This document shows, piece after piece, positions 35,320 to 44,519 of a stretch of 64,000 nucleotides of DNA. Made by a program: the position numbers and the translations under genes. This stretch comes from Rhizomicrobium electricum. Its GTDB lineage: Bacteria > Pseudomonadota > Alphaproteobacteria > Micropepsales > Micropepsaceae. The notes under the pieces were generated by a model. It had not been told where the DNA came from. It did not search any database and saw only the letters and a program-made list of their open reading frames with translations. How positions within the stretch are numbered: position 1 is the stretch's first letter; each line of letters begins with the position of its first letter. The stretch is taken from positions 62,001-126,000 of the forward strand of contig NZ_JAASQS010000008.1 in the NCBI RefSeq assembly GCF_011762045.1, read 5' to 3'.

Positions 35320-36002
35320 GTGGTTTGTCTGCCTGTTTGTTCGATCTCGATGGCGTCATCGTCGACACCGCGAAGTATCATTTCATCGCCTGGCGTCAGA
35401 TCGCGCGGGAGTTGGGATTCGAATTCACCGAAAAGGACAATGAGCGCCTGAAGGGCGTGTCGCGCACTCGTTCGCTGGAAATTCTTCTCGAAGTCGGAGG
35501 GCTTGGGCTCGATACGGCGACGAAGGTTGCTCTCGCCGAAAAGAAGAACGCGGTCTATCTCAGTTATGTGATGAAGATGACGCCGGCGGAAATCCTGCCC
35601 GGCGCCGAACGTTTTCTCACGGAGTGCCGCAGTGCCGGATACAAGACTGCGCTTGCGACGGCTTCGCGCAATGCGGCAGTGATCGTCGAACTCCTCAAGA
35701 TCGCGTCGCTCTTCGACGTTGTGGTCGACGGCAACAGGGTCACCCACACCAAGCCCGATCCGGAAGTCTTTCTCACCTGTGCCAGCGAACTCGGGATTCC
35801 GCCTGCGTCCTGTGCCGTATTCGAGGACGCCGAAGCTGGAATCGAAGCCGCCCATGCAGGCTGCATGCTGGCAATCGGCATCGGCGATCCGGCCGTTCTC
35901 AAAAAGGCCGACTTGGTGGTGCCTGGTCTGGGCGAACTGTCGCTGGAGGAATTGCGCGCAGTGTGGGCCGAAAAGAACAAAAACACGGTGGCGAAGCCAT
36001 GA
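35316..36002 (+). CDS. pgmB: Beta-phosphoglucomutase
   Basis: The 228-residue HAD-superfamily enzyme converts beta-glucose-1-phosphate to glucose-6-phosphate. The catalytic FDLDGVIVD places nucleophile D10 and acid/base D12, followed by a cap domain with ERLKGVSRTRSLEILLE, the core TALATASRNA (Ser/Thr motif), KPDPEVFL (lysine) and FEDAEAGIEAA (acidic pair). These match PgmB closely. It overlaps the amylase stop (ATGA) and its own stop overlaps the GH65 start, so it is coupled to the phosphorylase whose product it uses. Confidence 0.95.
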   Translation: MSGLSACLFDLDGVIVDTAKYHFIAWRQIARELGFEFTEKDNERLKGVSRTRSLEILLEVGGLGLDTATKVALAEKKNAVYLSYVMKMTPAEILPGAERFLTECRSAGYKTALATASRNAAVIVELLKIASLFDVVVDGNRVTHTKPDPEVFLTCASELGIPPASCAVFEDAEAGIEAAHAGCMLAIGIGDPAVLKKADLVVPGLGELSLEELRAVWAEKNKNTVAKP

Positions 36003-38320
36003 AGAGCAAAGCGGTATGCGACGAATGGTCGGTGATCGAGGAAGGCTTCGATCCCGAACGGCACGAAGCGAGCGAAAGCCTGTTTGCCATCGGCAACGGT
36101 CATATGGGACAGCGCGCCAACTTTGAGGAGCGCTACTCGGGCCCTTCGCTGCAGGGCAGCTACATCGCCGGTATCTATTATCCCGACAAGACACGCGTCG
36201 GCTGGTGGAAAAACGGATACCCCGAATACTTCGCCAAGGTGTTGAATGCGCCGAGCTGGATCGGCGTGGACGTGACGGTGAACGGCGCTGAGCTCGACCT
36301 CTTCACCGGCCCGGTCGAAAAGTTCCGCCGCGTGCTTGACATGAAGCATGGGCTCCTCAGCCGTAGCTTCGTCGCTGAAGTCGGCGGAGGAAAGATCAAG
36401 GTCGAGGCTCAGCGTTTCGTCTCCATGGCGCGCCCCGAAGTCGGGGTCGTGCGCTATCGCGTCACTGCGCTCTCGCCGGTCGCGCTCGCCCTCGTCGCCG
36501 GCATTGACGGCAATGTCGTGAACCGCGACTCCAATTACGACGAACATTTCTGGAATATTCTCGATACCGAAACCGAGCCTGACGCGGGCTTTGTTCTGGC
36601 TCAGACCCGCAAGCTCGACTTCCGCGTGGGACTGGCGATGCGGCTCGCGTTCGAGGCGGGTGCGGCAACGGCGAACCACGATCGCGTCGAAGGCGACGGT
36701 TATGTCGCCGGAAAGTATGCGGTTTCGCTGGCGGAAGGCGAAAGCGCGACGCTGACCAAATACGTTGCCGTGGTGACGTCCGAAGATCACGACAAAGAGA
36801 AGTTGAAAAGCGTGGCACGCGATGTCGCGGTGTCTGCCGAGACCGTCGGCTTCGACATGTTGTTCGCCGAACATGCTGCCAAGTGGGCCGACATCTGGAG
36901 CCATGCCGACATCGTCATCGAAGGCGACGTGGCGGCGCAGCAGGGCATTCGCTTCAACATATTCCACCTGAACCAGACCTATACCGGCGAAGACGAGCGG
37001 CTCAACATCGGTCCCAAGGGCTTCACGGGCGAGAAATACGGCGGCTCGACCTATTGGGACACCGAGGCGTTTTGCATTCCGTTCTACGTCTCGACGGCGC
37101 CGTCGAGAGTGACGAAGAACCTTCTCATTTACCGCTACAAGCACCTCGCCAAGGCGATCGAGAACGCGGAAAAGCTGGGCTTCAGGAACGGTGCTGCGCT
37201 CTATCCCATGGTCACCATGAACGGCGAGGAATGCCATAACGAGTGGGAGATCACCTTCGAGGAGATCCACCGCAACGGCGCCATCGCGTTCGCGATTTAC
37301 AATTACGTCCGTCACACCGGCGATACTGCTTATCTGGCCGATTACGGTCTCAAAGTGCTGATCGGTATCGCCCGTTTCTGGGCCCAGCGCGCCACGTTCT
37401 CGCAGGAAAAGGGCAAGTACGTCATTCTCGGTGTCACCGGTCCCAACGAGTACGAGAACAACGTCAACAATAACTGGTACACCAACAAGGTCGCGTGCTG
37501 GTGCCTGGACTATGCGCGCGAAGCCATAGCAATAGTCGAAAAGACCGCGCCGCGACGTCTTGCGGAGATCGTTGCGGAAACGCATCTCGATCGGGCCGGC
37601 GAAACCACGCTGTGGACGGCCATTAGTGCCGGCATGTATTTCCCCTACGATCCCGTGCGCCGCATCTTCCTTCAGCAGGACGGCTATCTCGACAAGGAAC
37701 CGCTTACCACAGAGGATATCGATCCCGCGGAGCGGCCGATCAACCAGCACTGGAGCTGGGACCGCATTCTGCGGTCCCCCTTCATCAAGCAGGCCGACAC
37801 CCTACAGGGCATGTACCTGTTCGAGGAGCAATACGACCGCGAAACCTTGCAGCGCCATTTCGATTTCTACGAAGCGCGCACGGTCCACGAATCGTCGCTA
37901 TCGCCGTGTATCCACGCGGTGCTCGCCGCTCGACTCGGCATGATGGACAAGGCTCACGCTCTATACCTCAGGACCTCGCGACTGGATCTCGACGACTACA
38001 ACCACGAAGTCGATGAAGGGTTGCACATCACGTCGATGGGCGGCTCGTGGCTGGCTATCATCGAAGGTTTCGGCGGCAAGCGGGTTGTGGACGGCAAGCT
38101 GACGCTCAACCCGCAGATTCCCTCCGGTTGGAAACGCTATGCCTTCCGTCTTCTGTGGAAGGATCAGCCAGTCGAGGTCTCGGTGACGCGCGATGGCGTT
38201 CAGATTCTCTATCGCGGCGTCGAGCCGGTCACGATCGCCGTTTGGGGCAAGGATTGCACTCTCGCGCCGGGTACCGTGCTCAAACTGGCCCGCGAGCAGA
38301 GCCATTTGGCGCGGGCCTGA
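35999..38320 (+). CDS. GH65 maltose phosphorylase
   Basis: The 773-residue enzyme is the size of maltose phosphorylases (about 750-770). It has the N-terminal beta-sandwich, the (alpha/alpha)6 catalytic domain with YGGSTYWDTEAFCIPFY and ECHNEWEITFEEIHRNG, and GPNEYENNVNNN containing the expected general acid E484. It splits maltose with inorganic phosphate into glucose and beta-glucose-1-phosphate in the cytoplasm. Trehalose or kojibiose phosphorylase is possible within GH65, but amylase, PgmB and LacI neighbours favour maltose. It overlaps pgmB by 4 bp and precedes an esterase gene by 5 bp. Confidence 0.93.
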   Translation: MKSKAVCDEWSVIEEGFDPERHEASESLFAIGNGHMGQRANFEERYSGPSLQGSYIAGIYYPDKTRVGWWKNGYPEYFAKVLNAPSWIGVDVTVNGAELDLFTGPVEKFRRVLDMKHGLLSRSFVAEVGGGKIKVEAQRFVSMARPEVGVVRYRVTALSPVALALVAGIDGNVVNRDSNYDEHFWNILDTETEPDAGFVLAQTRKLDFRVGLAMRLAFEAGAATANHDRVEGDGYVAGKYAVSLAEGESATLTKYVAVVTSEDHDKEKLKSVARDVAVSAETVGFDMLFAEHAAKWADIWSHADIVIEGDVAAQQGIRFNIFHLNQTYTGEDERLNIGPKGFTGEKYGGSTYWDTEAFCIPFYVSTAPSRVTKNLLIYRYKHLAKAIENAEKLGFRNGAALYPMVTMNGEECHNEWEITFEEIHRNGAIAFAIYNYVRHTGDTAYLADYGLKVLIGIARFWAQRATFSQEKGKYVILGVTGPNEYENNVNNNWYTNKVACWCLDYAREAIAIVEKTAPRRLAEIVAETHLDRAGETTLWTAISAGMYFPYDPVRRIFLQQDGYLDKEPLTTEDIDPAERPINQHWSWDRILRSPFIKQADTLQGMYLFEEQYDRETLQRHFDFYEARTVHESSLSPCIHAVLAARLGMMDKAHALYLRTSRLDLDDYNHEVDEGLHITSMGGSWLAIIEGFGGKRVVDGKLTLNPQIPSGWKRYAFRLLWKDQPVEVSVTRDGVQILYRGVEPVTIAVWGKDCTLAPGTVLKLAREQSHLARA

Positions 38321-38325
38321 CCGCG

Positions 38326-39210
38326 ATGTGGCGCTGGCTGGCCTATCTGTTGATGATCGCCGCAGCCGAGGCCGCACCGGGAACGTTGCTGGCGCCCGAG
38401 ATGATGTCGGCTGAGGGCGCCGGTCCGATGGTGGTCACCGTCTGGCTGCCGCCCGGCTATCAGACTTCGACCGAACGCTATCCCGTCCTGTATATGCAAG
38501 ACGGACAGAATCTCTTCGATGGCGCGGAGCGCGCCACCTCCTGGAACCGCCACGTCTGGGGTGCAGACACCGTTGCCGCGGAACTGATCGCTGCCGGCAA
38601 GATTCCTCCCGTCATCATCGTCGGGATCGATCACAAAGGCCCCGAACGTGCCCGCCAGTATTACCCGCAAGCCGCCTTCGGCCGCCTCGATCCGGCCGTG
38701 CAGCGGCAGGTGATGACGGCTCCGCCTTATTCCGACGCCTATCTTCGCTTCCTGGTGAATGAACTGAAGCCGATCGTCGATGCCCGTTTCCGGACGCGGG
38801 GTGATCGGGCTTCGACATTCGTGATGGGCTCCAGCATGGGCGGCCTGATTTCGCTCTATGCCTTTGCCGAACATCCCGAGATTTTCGGCGGCGCTGGGTG
38901 CCTGTCGACGCATTGGCTGATGGCAGCGCCGGGCCCGGCGGCCCCGACCGAGCAACTTTTCTCCGCCTATGAGAACTATCTACGGGATAAGAACTTGAAG
39001 CCGGGGCGCCTCTGGTTCGACCATGGAACAATCGGTCTGGACGCCCACTATGACCCTTACCAAGCGCGCATCGATGCGCTGTTGGTGGGCAAAGGGTGGA
39101 AGCTTGGCGTGGATTATGTCTCCAAAACCTATCCCGGAGCAGACCACAACGAGGATGCCTGGCGGGAACGGCTGGGCGAATCACTGATTTTCTTGCTCGG
39201 CGGTCATTGA
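38326..39210 (+). CDS. Secreted esterase of the alpha/beta-hydrolase (Fes/IroE-like) family
   Basis: The 294-residue protein has a short signal peptide (MWRWLAYLLMIAAAEA) and an esterase fold: VTVWLPPGYQ, YPVLYMQDGQNLFD, nucleophile motif GSSMGG and a late histidine region GADHNEDAWRERL. The family includes enterochelin- and xylan-type esterases and uncharacterised sugar-ester hydrolases. In the maltose operon it might remove acyl groups from oligosaccharides in the periplasm, but this is inference. ATG 38326 follows the GH65 stop by 5 bp; the frame extends upstream inside GH65. Confidence 0.87.
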   Translation: MWRWLAYLLMIAAAEAAPGTLLAPEMMSAEGAGPMVVTVWLPPGYQTSTERYPVLYMQDGQNLFDGAERATSWNRHVWGADTVAAELIAAGKIPPVIIVGIDHKGPERARQYYPQAAFGRLDPAVQRQVMTAPPYSDAYLRFLVNELKPIVDARFRTRGDRASTFVMGSSMGGLISLYAFAEHPEIFGGAGCLSTHWLMAAPGPAAPTEQLFSAYENYLRDKNLKPGRLWFDHGTIGLDAHYDPYQARIDALLVGKGWKLGVDYVSKTYPGADHNEDAWRERLGESLIFLLGGH

Positions 39211-39305
39211 CCGTAGTTTTTGTGTGGTTGTGTGGCGTCCCCGCGATTGTGCGTATTGCTACTCTGCCCCATAGATATGCGATACTTGGGGTTGGAGGGC
39301 TCCCT

Positions 39306-40358
39306 ATGGAAGGCGGAAGCGACGACAAGCTGCGCGCGCACGAGCGGCCGACGTCGTTCGACATTGCCTATCGCGCCGGTGTTTCGCAATCGACGGTGTC
39401 GCGCGCCCTGCGGGGCGATCCCAATGTCAACGAGGAGACGCGCCGCAAGATCGAGGCGATCGCGCGCGAGCTCAAGTACAAGGTCGACAAGAACGCCTCC
39501 AATCTCCGCCGCCAGCGCTCGAACACTATCGCGGTCCTGTTCTTCGAGGATCCGAGTCCCGATCCGTCGCAGATCAATCCCTTCTTCCTGTCCATGCTGG
39601 GGTCGATCACGCGAGCCTGCGCCAAACGCAGCTTCGACCTGCTCATCTCGTTCCAGCGTTTCGCCCAGGATTGGAACGAAGATTATGAGGATTCCGGCAA
39701 GGCCGACGGGTTGATCCTTCTGGGCTATGGCGATTACGTCGATTACCGGCCGCATCTCGAACAATTGGTGGCGCAGGGCACGCGCTTTGTTCGTTGGGGC
39801 GCGGTGGAAGACGGACAGCCTGGTCTTTCCATCGGCAGCGACAATTTCCAAGGCGGACGGACAATCACCGAACATCTGATCGGTTTGGGGCGCCGCCAGA
39901 TCGCCTTCCTGGGCGACGCCTCCAACCATTATCCCGAATTCTCCGAGCGCTACCGTGGCTTCCTGTCGTCCATGGCCGCGGCGGGGCTCGAGCCCGGTCC
40001 GCAGATCGATGCCATCAGTTCCGAAGAATCGGGTATGGCCGCTGCGGCCCGGCTGATCGGCAGCGGTTTTCAGTTCGACGGTATCGTTGCCGCCAGCGAT
40101 CTCATCGCTGCCGGCGCGTTGCACTGGCTGCGCGACGCCGGCATCGACGTGCCGCGCGATGTGTCGTTGACCGGTTTCGATGACATCGCCGCCGCAAGCC
40201 TCGTCAACCCGCCGCTCACCACCATGGCCCAGGACACTTCGCTCGCCGGCGAAAAGCTGGTCGAAACGCTCCTGAAGCTGGTATCGGGCGAGCCGGCGGA
40301 GAGTTTGGTTCTCCCCGCCAAGTTGATCGTACGGCGTTCCTGCGGCGCCAAGCGATAA
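39306..40358 (+). CDS. LacI-family transcriptional regulator, probable maltose regulator (MalR-like)
   Basis: The 350-residue regulator has a helix-turn-helix near residues 18-37 (IAYRAGVSQSTVSRALRGD), the hinge helix with NLRRQRSNTIAVLF, and a periplasmic-binding-protein-like effector domain (about 60-345, ending SLVLPAKLIVRRSCGAK). It is expected to bind the ATACGTAT palindromes upstream of the receptor and MFS genes; the effector is probably maltose or a derivative. A GGAGGG lies eight bases before ATG 39306. It converges with the MFS gene with no intervening base. Confidence 0.92.
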   Translation: MEGGSDDKLRAHERPTSFDIAYRAGVSQSTVSRALRGDPNVNEETRRKIEAIARELKYKVDKNASNLRRQRSNTIAVLFFEDPSPDPSQINPFFLSMLGSITRACAKRSFDLLISFQRFAQDWNEDYEDSGKADGLILLGYGDYVDYRPHLEQLVAQGTRFVRWGAVEDGQPGLSIGSDNFQGGRTITEHLIGLGRRQIAFLGDASNHYPEFSERYRGFLSSMAAAGLEPGPQIDAISSEESGMAAAARLIGSGFQFDGIVAASDLIAAGALHWLRDAGIDVPRDVSLTGFDDIAAASLVNPPLTTMAQDTSLAGEKLVETLLKLVSGEPAESLVLPAKLIVRRSCGAKR

Positions 40359-41876
40359 TCAGGCCTTCTTTTCCTTCGGCAGCCGCAGCACCAGCAATCC
40401 CGAGATCAGGAAACTGACGCCGCCCACTGCCAGCGCGTAGATCGGCTGGCCGTGGAAAGCGAACTTCAGGACGAAGCCGAGTACGCTGGCGGCCACCAGC
40501 TGCGGGATGACGATGAAGAAATTGAAGATCCCCATATAAACGCCCATCGTCTTGGCCGGCACGCTGTCCGAAACGATGGCGTAGGGCAGTGACAGGATCG
40601 AGGCCCACGCGAAGCCGACGCCCAGCATCGAGGCGATGAGCCAGTCGGGATCGTGGATGAAGAGGAAAGACAAGAGACCGAAGCCGCCGAGCCAGACATT
40701 GATGAGATGCGTCCAGCGCAAACCTAGCTTTCTTGCGATCCACGGAACGATGATGGAGGCCAGCGCGGCAAAGCCGTTATAGGCCGCAAACAGAATGCCG
40801 ACCCAGTTGGCGCCTTCATTGTAAGCCGCCGAGGTCGCATCCTTCGAGTGGAAGAAGCTCTCGGTCACACCGCCCGTAGTGTAGATCCACATCGCGAACA
40901 GCGCCAGCCATGAGAAGAACTGGACCGGCGCCAACTTACGCATGCTGTCTGGCATGGTCTCGATATTGCGCATGATGGTGCCGAACAGGCCCTTCGGCTC
41001 GCCCGGCCGTTGCAACAGAAGCGCCGCGCCCCACACGAACGCACCGGCCCAAAGCAGATACAGCTGCTTGTCGAGCGGGAAGCCGTGGGTCTTTTCGAAT
41101 GCGCCCGCAAATTGATGCATGACGGCGAATCCGGCGACACCGACGACGAGCCAGAAAGCGCCCCAGCCGCGCTTGGGAGCTCCGGCTGGGGGAAGTTCGG
41201 GAGAGGCGTCGTCAAAGGCTTCGAGCTGCTCGGGAGGGTATTCATGGGTGGAGATCACGGTCCAAAGCACGGCCACGAACAGGACGATCGCACCGAGGAA
41301 GAAGGAGTAGCGCACGGTATCGGGCACGATGCCGGCCTGTGCCGTGTTGGAAATGCCGATATGCTCGAACAGCCATGGCAGCGCGCTTGCCACCACCGCT
41401 CCGACGCCGATGAAGAAACTCTGCATCGCATATCCGGCCGGGCGCTGGCGAAGCGGTAGCTGGTCGCCGACAAAGGCGCGGAACGGCTGCATCGAGGTGT
41501 TGATGGACGCGTCCAGAATCCAAAGCATCACCGCCGCCACCCACAACGCCGGCGACATCGGCATGATCAGAAGAGCTGCCGAAGACAAGAGAGCTCCGAC
41601 GAGGAGATAGGGCCTGCGCCGACCGAGGCGGGTCCACGTCCGGTCCGACAGATAGCCGACCAATGGTTGCACCAACAAACCGGTCAAAGGCGCGGCGATC
41701 CAGAGGATTGGGATGTCGTCGATCTTGGCGCCCAAAGTCTGGAAAATGCGACTGACGTTCGCGTTTTGCAGGCCCAGCCCGAATTGCAGGCCGAGGAATC
41801 CGAAACACATGTTCCAAATGGCAAAAAAGGTAACGCTCGGTTTCTTGGTAACCGGCGCCGCGCTGAGGCTGGCCAT
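40359..41876 (-). CDS. MFS sugar transporter, SLC45/MalY-like (maltose or sucrose)
   Basis: The 505-residue protein has twelve predicted membrane helices. FGLGLQNANVSRIFQTLGA in the first helix and PLVGYLSDRTWTRLGRRRPY with the RxGRRRP loop are hallmarks of the sugar:proton symporter group that includes SLC45 and Caulobacter MalY. It should carry maltose from periplasm to cytoplasm, supplying the phosphorylase. The start at 41876 (MASLSA) is chosen over 41954. A promoter-like TTGCCG-16-TATCAT and an operator candidate lie upstream. Confidence 0.9.
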   Translation of the reverse strand: MASLSAAPVTKKPSVTFFAIWNMCFGFLGLQFGLGLQNANVSRIFQTLGAKIDDIPILWIAAPLTGLLVQPLVGYLSDRTWTRLGRRRPYLLVGALLSSAALLIMPMSPALWVAAVMLWILDASINTSMQPFRAFVGDQLPLRQRPAGYAMQSFFIGVGAVVASALPWLFEHIGISNTAQAGIVPDTVRYSFFLGAIVLFVAVLWTVISTHEYPPEQLEAFDDASPELPPAGAPKRGWGAFWLVVGVAGFAVMHQFAGAFEKTHGFPLDKQLYLLWAGAFVWGAALLLQRPGEPKGLFGTIMRNIETMPDSMRKLAPVQFFSWLALFAMWIYTTGGVTESFFHSKDATSAAYNEGANWVGILFAAYNGFAALASIIVPWIARKLGLRWTHLINVWLGGFGLLSFLFIHDPDWLIASMLGVGFAWASILSLPYAIVSDSVPAKTMGVYMGIFNFFIVIPQLVAASVLGFVLKFAFHGQPIYALAVGGVSFLISGLLVLRLPKEKKA

Positions 41877-41909
41877 ATCTGTTCTCTGAGCCGTTTCTTC
41901 CCGGCCCGG

Positions 41910-41937
41910 ATGATAGCCCTGTGCCTGCCGGCGGCAA
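41910..41937 (-). promoter_or_regulatory. Sigma-70-type promoter candidate for the MFS transporter
   Basis: On the minus strand TTGCCG (41937-41932) and TATCAT (41915-41910) are separated by 16 bp, about 35 bp before the start codon. Confidence 0.5.
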
Positions 41938-41954
41938 TCGCAACAGGCCGGCAT

Positions 41955-41966
41955 GCATACGTATGT
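41955..41966 (-). promoter_or_regulatory. LacI-family operator candidate 3, upstream of the MFS gene
   Basis: GCATACGTATGT on the plus strand has an eleven-of-twelve palindromic core and matches the receptor-promoter site. It lies 17 bp upstream of the putative -35 box and about 80 bp before the start codon. Confidence 0.65.
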
Positions 41967-42025
41967 TGCCCCACCCCAGGCGGAATCTCGCCTGCGAGGC
42001 CTGTTTCAGCCGCCAACCGGGAAGG

Positions 42026-42247
42026 TCAGTTCCGGCGCATGCCGACGAAGACGAAGCCCAATCCAGCGATCAGGAGTACCACTCCGCCCACGGTTGGCAG
42101 CGAAATGACATGGCTTTCCTTCTTGTCGATCTGGATCGGCCCGGCCTTCACTACCGGCTCGGTCTCGGTATAGCGGATCTGCCCGAAAATCAGTGTCCCC
42201 AGGCCCAATACCGCCAGCAAGACTCCGACCACCACCATGTCTCGCAT
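42026..42247 (-). CDS. Small two-helix membrane protein (DUF3185-like)
   Basis: The 73-residue protein consists of two hydrophobic helices (VVVGVLLAVLGLGTLIFG and GGVVLLIAGLGFVFVG) joined by a short polar loop with YTETEPVVKAGPIQID. The pattern matches the DUF3185-type family of unknown function found in many proteobacteria. It lies 70 bp after the hutG-type gene on the same strand, and 149 bp before the MFS gene, and may be cotranscribed with either. Confidence 0.75.
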   Translation of the reverse strand: MRDMVVVGVLLAVLGLGTLIFGQIRYTETEPVVKAGPIQIDKKESHVISLPTVGGVVLLIAGLGFVFVGMRRN

Positions 42248-42317
42248 GCAATCCTCTCCGCTCGTTCAGGTCCGGAAAGGAACGCGCTGCTCCGGTTCCC
42301 GTTCCGCGGGAGGGGGC

Positions 42318-43247
42318 TCAGGGAACTTGCCGTTCCGAGAAGCCGGCGAGAAGTTCGGCAAACCAGCGTGCCGCCGTCAGAGCGCCGATGGCGGCGACAT
42401 CGAGGCTGGGGTCGAACTCCGCCAGATCGACGACGCGGACTTTCGGATGGGCGGCAATGAGACGGGCGGCGGCGAAGAAATCGTGTACGGCAATGCCGCC
42501 CGGACGTGCGCCCGGCGCGGCGGGCATCTGAGCCCGGTCGATCACATCGATATCGAAATCGACATAGATCGCATCGCACAAGCCGGCGAGTCGCTCGAGT
42601 TCTGCTGCGACGACCGCAACGAAGCCCTGGCGCCGGCAATCGCCGGCGGTGCGGACGGAAATTCCGGCGCGTTTGGCCTTATCGTGCGCCTTGGCGGTAT
42701 TGGCGAAGGGCAGGAGCCCGATCTGGCTGATATGGTCGCCCGGCAATCCGTCTTCCAGCAGTGCCGCAATCGGGTTGCCATTATTGAGACCACCGTCCGT
42801 GTCGCGCAGATCGAAATGGGCATCGAGCGTCATCAGTCCGACCTGCGCGAGCGTCCGATCAAGTCCGTGAACGCCCGGCCGGGTGACGGCATTGTTGCCG
42901 CCCGCCAGAATCGTCAATCCGCGCCCGGCTTGTGCCGCGACTGCGGCCTTGATCGGCTCGAAGGCTTCCGCGGGCTTGAGATCGCTCACGGCGACGTCGC
43001 CGGTGTCGAACACCGCGACGTCCTTGAGATCGGTTCCGGTCTCGAGGTCGTAGACGCTCATGCGCCGCAAGGCTTCGCGCAAAACCTGGGGAGCCAGATC
43101 GCAGTGGCCGGGGGTGATCGATTCGCGCCCCAGCGGTGCCCCCACCAGAGCGACGGCGGCGTCCGCTTTCGTGCCCAGCAAGTCACGAACAGAATGCCAG
43201 CGTTTGTTTTCGGACATTTCCATCATCGTTGCGGGGCTTTCGGGCAT
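42318..43247 (-). CDS. hutG: Formimidoylglutamase / ureohydrolase family (HutG-type)
   Basis: The 309-residue arginase-fold protein would hydrolyse N-formimidoyl-L-glutamate to glutamate and formamide. Metal-site motifs visible are LDAHFDLRD (canonical DAHxD) and [18 protein letters not shown] (DxDxxD region). The first motif, normally GGDH or GGGH, reads [12 protein letters not shown], so the usual first histidine ligand is Asn. The gene diverges from hutI with a 66-bp shared promoter, which supports the histidine assignment. An ATG at 43217 is an alternative start. Confidence 0.88.
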   Translation of the reverse strand: MPESPATMMEMSENKRWHSVRDLLGTKADAAVALVGAPLGRESITPGHCDLAPQVLREALRRMSVYDLETGTDLKDVAVFDTGDVAVSDLKPAEAFEPIKAAVAAQAGRGLTILAGGNNAVTRPGVHGLDRTLAQVGLMTLDAHFDLRDTDGGLNNGNPIAALLEDGLPGDHISQIGLLPFANTAKAHDKAKRAGISVRTAGDCRRQGFVAVVAAELERLAGLCDAIYVDFDIDVIDRAQMPAAPGARPGGIAVHDFFAAARLIAAHPKVRVVDLAEFDPSLDVAAIGALTAARWFAELLAGFSERQVP

Positions 43248-43313
43248 GGAAGATTATCCTCGTTTCCCGGCGTGCAATCTGTATCGTGGCCGGCTCCGAC
43301 GGGATTACCAGCG
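43248..43313. promoter_or_regulatory. Divergent promoter region between hutG and hutIUH
   Basis: Only 66 bp separate the two start codons. Both transcription units must therefore start here, and a single regulator could control both. No clear operator palindrome was recognised. Confidence 0.5.
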
Positions 43314-44519
43314 ATGTGGGACATCTTACTCACCGACTGCCGCACCGCCACCATGGATTCGGCCGGCGTCATCGACGACGCCGCCATCGGCATTGCCGGC
43401 GAACGTTTGACCTATGTCGGACCGCGCTGCGATCTGCCGGCCGGTGATCTCGCCCGTTCGGTACACCGGCTGGGCGGGGCCTGGGTGCTGCCGGGGTTCG
43501 TCGATTGCCATACGCATCTTGTCTATGCCGGTAACCGGGACCGCGAGCGCCGCATGCGGGCAGACGGCATGAGCTACGAGGACATCGCCCGGTCCGGCGG
43601 CGGCATCATGGCGACGGTGCGCGACACACGGGCGGCTAATGCAGAGACGCTCACCGATTTGACTGTGGCGCGCGCGCGGGCGATGGCGCGCGAAGGCGTC
43701 ACCACCATCGAGATCAAGTCGGGTTACGGCCTCGACCTCGGCAACGAGTTGAAGATGCTGCGCGTGGCCGGCCGTGTGGGTAAAGTGGTGCCGATGCGCG
43801 TCTGCCGGACCTTGCTCGGAGCCCATGCCTTGCCGCCGGAATTCGCCGGAAATCGCGATGCCTATGTTCGATTGGTTTGCGAAGAGATGATTCCTGCCGT
43901 GGCACGCGAACGGCTGGCTGAAGCGGTGGATGTCTTCTGTGAAGCCATTGCATTTACGCCGGACGAAACGGAATGCATTTTTGCGGCGGCCGCGGCGCAC
44001 GGCCTCAAAGTGAAGCTGCATGCCGACCAGCGTTCGGATATGGGCGGCGGCGCCTTGGCGGCGCGCCATCGCGCACTCTCGGCCGACCATCTCGAGCACC
44101 TGAGCGCGGCGGGCGTTGTCGCGATGGCGGAGGCCGGGACCGTGGCCGTGTTGCTGCCCTATGCCTATCATCATCTCGGCGATACCCATCTGCCGCCGAT
44201 CGAGGCCTTGCGGCGAGCGCATGTACCGATAGCCATCGCGACCGACTGCAACCCCGGCACCTCGCCGATGCATTCCCCGTTGCGACTCAAAGAGGTTGCT
44301 TGCGAAGTCTTTGGTCTTTCGCCGCAAGAAGCGCTTATGGGGATGACGATCAATGCCGCGCGTGCCTTGGGGCTTGCGGCGGAGACCGGCAGTCTGGCGG
44401 CCGGAAAATCTGCCGATCTCGCCATTTGGGACATTCCCGATCCGACGGCCTTGTCGCCGGAAAACGGACATCTCATCGGACGCATTTTCCGCGGCCAGCC
44501 GGACGGAGACCTGCCATGA
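43314..44519 (+). CDS. hutI: Imidazolonepropionase HutI
   Basis: The 401-residue amidohydrolase-superfamily enzyme opens the imidazolone ring to give N-formimidoylglutamate, the third step of histidine breakdown. Zinc ligands H66 and H68 lie in [22 protein letters not shown] carries the substrate-binding segment, KLHADQRSD supplies the next histidine and [10 protein letters not shown] the catalytic aspartate. Length matches the family (about 400-405). ATG 43314 is chosen; longer frames would enter hutG. The stop overlaps the hutU start (ATGA). Confidence 0.95.
   Translation: MWDILLTDCRTATMDSAGVIDDAAIGIAGERLTYVGPRCDLPAGDLARSVHRLGGAWVLPGFVDCHTHLVYAGNRDRERRMRADGMSYEDIARSGGGIMATVRDTRAANAETLTDLTVARARAMAREGVTTIEIKSGYGLDLGNELKMLRVAGRVGKVVPMRVCRTLLGAHALPPEFAGNRDAYVRLVCEEMIPAVARERLAEAVDVFCEAIAFTPDETECIFAAAAAHGLKVKLHADQRSDMGGGALAARHRALSADHLEHLSAAGVVAMAEAGTVAVLLPYAYHHLGDTHLPPIEALRRAHVPIAIATDCNPGTSPMHSPLRLKEVACEVFGLSPQEALMGMTINAARALGLAAETGSLAAGKSADLAIWDIPDPTALSPENGHLIGRIFRGQPDGDLP

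Noticed and set aside
35564..37750. Minus-strand open frame of 728 codons opposite pgmB and GH65
   Set aside because: The plus strand encodes two enzymes with intact catalytic motifs; the antisense product has no recognisable fold and shadow-type composition.
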